From assembly GCA_049969475.1 (NCBI GenBank), contig JBMFOU010000013.1, forward strand, positions 1-64,000: a stretch of DNA of 64,000 nt, written 5' to 3'. This DNA comes from UBA2030 sp049969475 (GTDB lineage: Bacteria; Bacteroidota; Bacteroidia; Bacteroidales; TTA-H9). Both the position numbers and the translations under genes were made by a program. Below are positions 59,412 through 64,000 of the stretch, one piece after another (position 1 is the first letter of the stretch; each line of letters opens with the position of its first letter). The notes under the pieces are model-generated. The model ran no database searches. It saw only the letters and a list, made by a program, of their open reading frames with translations, and was not told the DNA's origin.

Positions 59412-61259
59412 TCAGATTGTATTTTCTTTTTTACGTTTATGGTAAGCATACCACACCAAAATACTCAAACCCACAAAAAGAGCTACTAATATCATGCGTG
59501 CCATCTTGATGTAGAATATCCGGTTGATTACCGGTCCTTGGAATAGCATTTGCCCCTGGCTTATGTGTTGACCTATTTCAACTCGCAATCTATGTTTTTC
59601 GGGGTTGAAGAGATAGCTTCTGGCAAACTCAGGTCCCAGGCCGTCGGGGATAAGCCGCAGGTAATGTTTTCCCCTGAGGGTGTATATGGTATCGAGCGTT
59701 CCGGTGGTTTCGCTGTAAAAAGCATGGGCAAAGCTTTCGCGGTTTTCAGTAAAACTTTTGTAAGATAATTGTCCTAAGATGCTTTCGGGATGTAATTCCC
59801 ATCCTTTAAGGCTGAGCTTGCTCCAATCATCGCCGGCGGGACGTATCAGGGAGGCAAGAAATACTAGGATAAGAATTACTGGGGTAACAAACCCTAAAAT
59901 ATATTTGAAAATGACGGGTAAGCGAAGGTCGGCCCCTTTCATAAATTCATTCCATCCCTTTTTGTAACCAAAAAACCAGGCAAATAGTATGGACTCGAGC
60001 ATGGCAAAAACAAACAAGGCCACAGTTCCCGACCAGTAATCGTATTCATCGAAAACGCCCTGTTGAAAAAACAGCACAGTAGGCAAGCCCAGTGCGAGTG
60101 TTATGATTCCAAAGGCCAGAGCCGATTTTTTATTCGACCAGTTGAATTCGTCTTTCAGAAACCCCATGATGGGGGTTCCCATGGCCAGCGAGGAGGTGAT
60201 GCCTGCAAAGAAGAGCAGTCCGAAGAAAGCCGTACCAGCCAAAGCCGAAAAGATGGGGCCCCATTGTTCGAACAGGAAAGGCATCGTGCGGAAGGCCAGG
60301 CCCAACCCTCCTAAACCTACCAGATCTACTACTTTTTCGACACCGAGGTATCCTACTGAAATGGGAATAATGATAGAACTACCCAGCACGATTTCCACAA
60401 ATTCGTTCATAAAGCCAGCCGACATAGAATTGACGGCAATATCGTCGCGCTGACGCAGGTAAGAGGCATAGCACTGGATGGAGCCCATACCAACTGAGAG
60501 TGTAAAGAATATCTGCCCTGCGGCTGCCAGCCACACCTTAGGATTGGTGAGAGAATCGTATTGAGGGGTCCACAGAAAGTTGAGTCCTGCCAGGCCATCC
60601 ATAATGGCATGTTGTTCTCCGGCTTTAAGAGTGATACCCCTGATAGCCAAAAAGATGCCGAAGAAGATGAGTACTGGCACCATAATTTTAGCTGCTTTTT
60701 CCACACCCCCTGAAAGTCCTTTGCTCAATATCCAAACGTTGAGGGCTAAACAGAGCACGTAAAAAATAAGGGCTTCAAAAGGAATTCCTGTAGTAGAATG
60801 ACCAATATCTACATAACTGTCGAAAAATGCTGCTACACCATGCTGGTCGAGGTGGTTGAAAGTGCCTTTAATGCTATGAAACACGTACGACATGGTCCAA
60901 CTTTCCATATAGCAATAGTATGCGGCAATAGCAAGATTGCTAAAAAGGCCGAATACACCAACGTATTTCCAAATAGCTTTTTTGCTTAAGCTGTGTAGGA
61001 TGAAGGGAGTAGAATGATGTCCGAAGCGACCTCCGTAGCGGCCGGCTGTCCATTCTATCATGAGGAGTGGAAATCCCAAAAGCACCAGACTAACCAGGTA
61101 TGGTATGATAAAGGCTCCACCTCCATTTTGCACGGCCTGCACCGGAAACCTCAAAAAATTGCCAAAGCCTACTGCATTACCGGCCATAGCCAGCACCAAC
61201 CCCACGCGCGAACCCCAATGCTCGGTTTGAATGTCGGCGGTTTTTAGTTTTGCTTTCAT
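59412..61259 (-). CDS. Sodium:neurotransmitter symporter (NSS/SNF) family transporter
   Basis: A sodium-coupled amino acid-type transporter with 12 or more helices. The NSS signature opens the protein: WGSRVGLVLAMAGNAVGFGNFLRFPVQAVQNGGGAFIIPYLVSLVLLGFPLLMIEW, covering TM1-2 with the unwound substrate/Na+ site. Further blocks are AAGQIFFTLSVGMGSIQCYASYL (TM6 region) and FFGLLFFAGITSSLAMGTP (TM8). At 615 residues it is longer than LeuT (~510) because of a ~110-residue periplasmic-type insert between the last two helices (DDWSKLSLKGWELHPESILGQL...). It is followed by its own small subunit gene. Substrate unknown; amino acids are usual. Confidence 0.94.
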   Translation of the reverse strand: MKAKLKTADIQTEHWGSRVGLVLAMAGNAVGFGNFLRFPVQAVQNGGGAFIIPYLVSLVLLGFPLLMIEWTAGRYGGRFGHHSTPFILHSLSKKAIWKYVGVFGLFSNLAIAAYYCYMESWTMSYVFHSIKGTFNHLDQHGVAAFFDSYVDIGHSTTGIPFEALIFYVLCLALNVWILSKGLSGGVEKAAKIMVPVLIFFGIFLAIRGITLKAGEQHAIMDGLAGLNFLWTPQYDSLTNPKVWLAAAGQIFFTLSVGMGSIQCYASYLRQRDDIAVNSMSAGFMNEFVEIVLGSSIIIPISVGYLGVEKVVDLVGLGGLGLAFRTMPFLFEQWGPIFSALAGTAFFGLLFFAGITSSLAMGTPIMGFLKDEFNWSNKKSALAFGIITLALGLPTVLFFQQGVFDEYDYWSGTVALFVFAMLESILFAWFFGYKKGWNEFMKGADLRLPVIFKYILGFVTPVILILVFLASLIRPAGDDWSKLSLKGWELHPESILGQLSYKSFTENRESFAHAFYSETTGTLDTIYTLRGKHYLRLIPDGLGPEFARSYLFNPEKHRLRVEIGQHISQGQMLFQGPVINRIFYIKMARMILVALFVGLSILVWYAYHKRKKENTI

Positions 61260-61385
61260 TCCTGCTTAAAGATTGATTCATTGTGTTTAACATGTCAAAG
61301 GCTCTTATCTTGCCCCACCATGAGCTAAGGCATAGCACTTTCCGGGGCCTAAGGTAAAAATTTTGGTTGAATTCAGCACAAACAA

Positions 61386-62657
61386 TTATTTGGCGTGCAT
61401 GTTGAGCAATGAATGTCCGATTTTGCAATCGAGGCAGCGCTTAAGCGTGCAATAACGGTTTTTAAGCTCGAGCAGGGCCTGGCTTGAAAAAGCATCTCTG
61501 GCTGTATACCCTAGTTGTTGCCAGCCTCGCACTATGGCATTGTTCTCGGGCGGAAGTCCATAAAGCAGGTTCAGTGCCTCTTCTGGGCCTTTTGGGTCGC
61601 CGCGCAACTGGGCGTCGATCCATTGAAAGGGAACTACTGCGTTAATAATGAGGTGATTCAAGAAGTCTCGGCCCGCCTTTTTGGGGCGTGCCGGAGCAGT
61701 TTCCCCAAAACGATAATGGGTGTCCCAATATTCCGAAGCCTGGCAATTTAGCATCGTCTTCATCTCTTCCACATCATGGCATTGCATAAGTTTCTGCAAT
61801 AGGCCTGAGGAGCGATGAAGCAGGTCGGCCATCTGGGCTATGCGAAGGGTAGGGAATCCCTGAGGTCTTAAGCGCATAAATTTCCAGGGGATGTGCAGGG
61901 CAGCCACCAGATGGTGTTTCTCTTTCAGGTATAGATACTCCCGGTAAAGACTGTCGTGGTATTCATCCACCGGCTGTTCGCTTAGCATTCCAGCCTGGCC
62001 AAACAGCAGAGCCTCGGTTTGAAAAAGGGAATGAGCATAGCGGGCTACGATATGTAGTGGTGTAGTTCGTGCCAGGATTTCGAAAGCCTGAGCATTGGTT
62101 TTTTGACCAAAAGCCCGGGCTAGGGCCACATAAAAACTTTCATGGAGATTGTTCTGTGTTACATGCAGCAAACGCTGAATTTCACTCACCTTGCGTTCCA
62201 TTCGTTCAAGCATTGCCCGTTCGAGCATGGAATGCACTATCACAGGATAAACACGGCTAAAACCTTCCCTACAGGGGATCCATTGTTTTGATAGCAAAAA
62301 GCCCTGATAAACCTGCCAAAGCTGAGGGTCAACATAGTTTTTTAATTCCAGGGTAGGACATGAGGTGGGCTCACGACCCGGTAAATCATTCTCAAAAACT
62401 ACGTGTAATATGAGTCCAGAGTAATGCTTATCGTTTTGATGATGATGACGAAACCAGTCGGAAGTACGTAGGTGAATTTCAATGGCTCCGGCCCAAACCT
62501 CCTCACCTATACGTATCATAGCCTCGGTAAAATCAGGGCCTGCATCGGCATTCCGATATCCAGGCTTCAATATATCTATTTCCTCACCCTGGGTGCTGAC
62601 CACCTGCTTGCCCTTTAGACGATATTGCCATATGTAGTACAGAAAGGCCTCGTTCAT
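61386..62657 (-). CDS. DUF2851 family protein
   Basis: A 423-residue soluble protein of the DUF2851 family, which I know as conserved in Bacteroidota with no assigned function. Recognisable segments are LYYIWQYRLKGKQVVSTQGEEIDILKPGYRNADAGPDFTEAMIRIGEEVWAGAIEIHLRTSDWFRHHHQNDKHYSGLILHVVFEND near the start and a C-terminal CPIGH-like cluster CTLKRCLDCKIGHSLL with three Cys. The N-terminal part (GNADAGPDF...GAIEIHLRTSDW...HHH) looks nuclease-like to me, with possible acidic and Glu-x-His residues, but this is only an impression. It lies 26 bases after the flavoprotein gene on the same strand. Confidence 0.85.
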   Translation of the reverse strand: MNEAFLYYIWQYRLKGKQVVSTQGEEIDILKPGYRNADAGPDFTEAMIRIGEEVWAGAIEIHLRTSDWFRHHHQNDKHYSGLILHVVFENDLPGREPTSCPTLELKNYVDPQLWQVYQGFLLSKQWIPCREGFSRVYPVIVHSMLERAMLERMERKVSEIQRLLHVTQNNLHESFYVALARAFGQKTNAQAFEILARTTPLHIVARYAHSLFQTEALLFGQAGMLSEQPVDEYHDSLYREYLYLKEKHHLVAALHIPWKFMRLRPQGFPTLRIAQMADLLHRSSGLLQKLMQCHDVEEMKTMLNCQASEYWDTHYRFGETAPARPKKAGRDFLNHLIINAVVPFQWIDAQLRGDPKGPEEALNLLYGLPPENNAIVRGWQQLGYTARDAFSSQALLELKNRYCTLKRCLDCKIGHSLLNMHAK

Positions 62658-62683
62658 GGCTATTGCAGCTTGAATTACAGTGA

Positions 62684-63883
62684 TTAATGGAGAAGACTGA
62701 TGAGCAGGCGGCTTATCGATAGGTTTTTAACAAAATCGTTGGAACGCACGGCTGAGGCGGCCAATCGCCGTAAGTGTTGGCTCTGGGCCAGACGGCTAAA
62801 TAGGATGCTGAATCCTTTGGGATAACGGGCAGCCAGTCGGAGGAGCCGGTGTCTGTGGCGGAATTCTGCTTCCATGAGGTCTTTGAGCTCTTTTTCATAT
62901 GCCTCGAGACTCATGTTTCCGTTTTTCGTTGCAATGATGGTGCGGGCTGCCTTAAGGCCACTTAACAACGCATTACCAATGCCTTCGCCTGCCAGAGGGT
63001 CAACCAGAGAAGCTGCATCGCCTACACGAAGGATATGACCATTCACCACCTCACCGATTTCGTGCCCAATAGGCAACCATCCTCCCTGTAGTGCATCCTT
63101 TAACCCGGCATGTAAAAACCGGCCAGCAAGTTCTTGATGATTTTGTATGAATTCGTAAAAGGCTTCTTTAAAGTGGGTGAGGTCATATTTGTAATGCATC
63201 AGCGGGACGTAAATGCCTGAGTTGGCCCGGCCCTCGGGAAGGGGAAAAATCCAAAAATAGCCAGGGAAAAAGGGTTCAGTAAAATAGAACTCAATAAGAT
63301 GCTCCTCTTGTTCTTCAAAATCCACTCCACTTACGATACCCGTCATGGCAAAAGCCCAGTCTTTGCGGTCACCTTCATGTTCGGCATATCGGGCCCCACG
63401 AGCATCAATTCCCCAATCGGAGATAACACGAAATCCGTCTCCGGCTGTGATCACCTTCTGGCCGTTGCTTTCCATCATTTTTACTTTATGATCGGAGAGA
63501 AAGGTGACCTGGGGATGCTTAAGTACCTCCTTTAAAAGAAAATAATCGAATTCGCTCCGGTCTACCACATAACCCAGGGGTTTGTTGGTTTCTTCGCCAT
63601 GATGCGTGCGGAAAATGTGGGTGCGGTGGGTGGGTGTATGTATTTTGATGCCGTTAACCGCATTTTTGAACTCAAACCCACTCAGGTCTATACCGAGGTC
63701 CTTCAATACTCTGAGCGATCTTACGCCCAATCCCCCTCCACAGGGCTTATTGCGGGGAAAGGTTTCCTTGTCGATTAAAGTAATGCGAAATCCTTCATTC
63801 GCTAATTGCAGGGCACAGGCCAAACCAGCCGGGCCCGCGCCCGCTATCGCAACATCCGTATCAGAATAAGGGTCCATATCCAT
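62684..63883 (-). CDS. Geranylgeranyl-reductase-family FAD-dependent oxidoreductase
   Basis: A 399-residue flavoprotein with the N-terminal FAD dinucleotide motif AGAGPAGLACALQLANEGFRITLIDKETFPRNKPCGGGL (GAGPAG at 15-20), the mid-region IDARGARY, and the second FAD motif ILRVGDAASLVDPLAGEGIGNALLSGLKAA. These match the GGR family, which reduces isoprenoid double bonds in menaquinone, archaeal-type lipids or related chains, but the family also includes halogenase-like and epoxidase-like members. The PCGGG motif near the start is typical of GGR. The substrate is unknown; modification of menaquinone is a plausible guess given the respiratory operon in the window. Confidence 0.9.
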   Translation of the reverse strand: MDMDPYSDTDVAIAGAGPAGLACALQLANEGFRITLIDKETFPRNKPCGGGLGVRSLRVLKDLGIDLSGFEFKNAVNGIKIHTPTHRTHIFRTHHGEETNKPLGYVVDRSEFDYFLLKEVLKHPQVTFLSDHKVKMMESNGQKVITAGDGFRVISDWGIDARGARYAEHEGDRKDWAFAMTGIVSGVDFEEQEEHLIEFYFTEPFFPGYFWIFPLPEGRANSGIYVPLMHYKYDLTHFKEAFYEFIQNHQELAGRFLHAGLKDALQGGWLPIGHEIGEVVNGHILRVGDAASLVDPLAGEGIGNALLSGLKAARTIIATKNGNMSLEAYEKELKDLMEAEFRHRHRLLRLAARYPKGFSILFSRLAQSQHLRRLAASAVRSNDFVKNLSISRLLISLLH

Positions 63884-64000
63884 GGATTGTTCTGGGCGAA
63901 GTTAGGAAAATTTTGACTATTGAAATTGACTAAAGGCTAATCCCTCGCCACTTGAATTTAAGGAAAACCCTTCTAAAGAGGTAAAACTAACATCAATTGT

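Noticed and set aside
1..64000. tRNA, rRNA, prophage or insertion sequence
   Set aside because: No cloverleaf-like sequence, rRNA segment, transposase, integrase or phage gene was seen when reading the intergenic regions and protein translations.

Overview
The window looks like a chromosomal segment of a Bacteroidota bacterium, most plausibly a Bacteroidales/Marinilabiliales-type organism. The grounds are: promoter -7 boxes of the TAnnTTTG type in front of many genes and no obvious Shine-Dalgarno sequences; an 11-gene nuo operon without nuoE, nuoF and nuoG; a secreted protein with a type IX (Por) C-terminal sorting domain; a beta-propeller hybrid sensor kinase; HU-CCDC81/SPOR, DUF2851 and DUF3127 proteins; and a Tgt without the usual zinc cysteines. 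No rRNA, tRNA, CRISPR array, insertion sequence or prophage was seen. The segment reads as core genome with a few accessory traits.

Layout. The left edge cuts infB (2-2860, +). From 3.2 to 21.3 kb the minus strand carries housekeeping genes: purA, a Fur-family regulator, a bifunctional (p)ppGpp synthetase/hydrolase, radA, a heptose-1-phosphate adenylyltransferase, a flippase-like membrane protein, panD, panC, a thioredoxin-fold lipoprotein, a NifU-type Fe-S protein, an M49-like lipoprotein peptidase, an alkyltransferase-like DNA repair protein, trmB, an HU-CCDC81/SPOR protein, kdsB, hutU, an ECF sigma factor and a family 2 glycosyltransferase. Divergent from these are tgt and an LptF/LptG permease (21.4-23.7 kb) and then nuoABCDHIJKLMN plus a small conserved ORF (24.0-34.3 kb).

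From 34.3 to 41.1 kb a minus-strand operon (TetR, TolC-like, HlyD-like, two ABC ATPases, two ABC-2 permeases) resembles the YbhGFSR exporter, with the double ATPase split into two genes. Two copies of a 16-bp near-palindrome flank its promoter.

The most striking element is at 42.9-43.25 kb. A solitary trpB is preceded by a complete textbook-like attenuator: a strong promoter, a 17-residue leader peptide with three consecutive Trp codons (MNIAWWWLFPLNKRGKV), a candidate antiterminator segment at its stop codon, and a Rho-independent terminator. TrpB itself contains no tryptophan and no trpA or other trp gene is adjacent.

From 43.4 kb on come an unknown protein and a short-chain dehydrogenase, TerC, a class III aminotransferase and threonine aldolase. 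Next is a secreted Porphyromonas-type peptidylarginine deiminase homologue with a type IX sorting domain, directly abutting aat. Then follow a guanine deaminase, a DUF3127 protein with an SSB-like acidic tip, a class IV aminotransferase, PPK2, two divergent sensor kinases separated by palindromes, an NSS transporter with its 45-residue small subunit, a heptanucleotide tandem repeat, DUF2851 and a geranylgeranyl-reductase-family flavoprotein.

All identifications come from reading motifs and overall protein character by eye; no database search was run.
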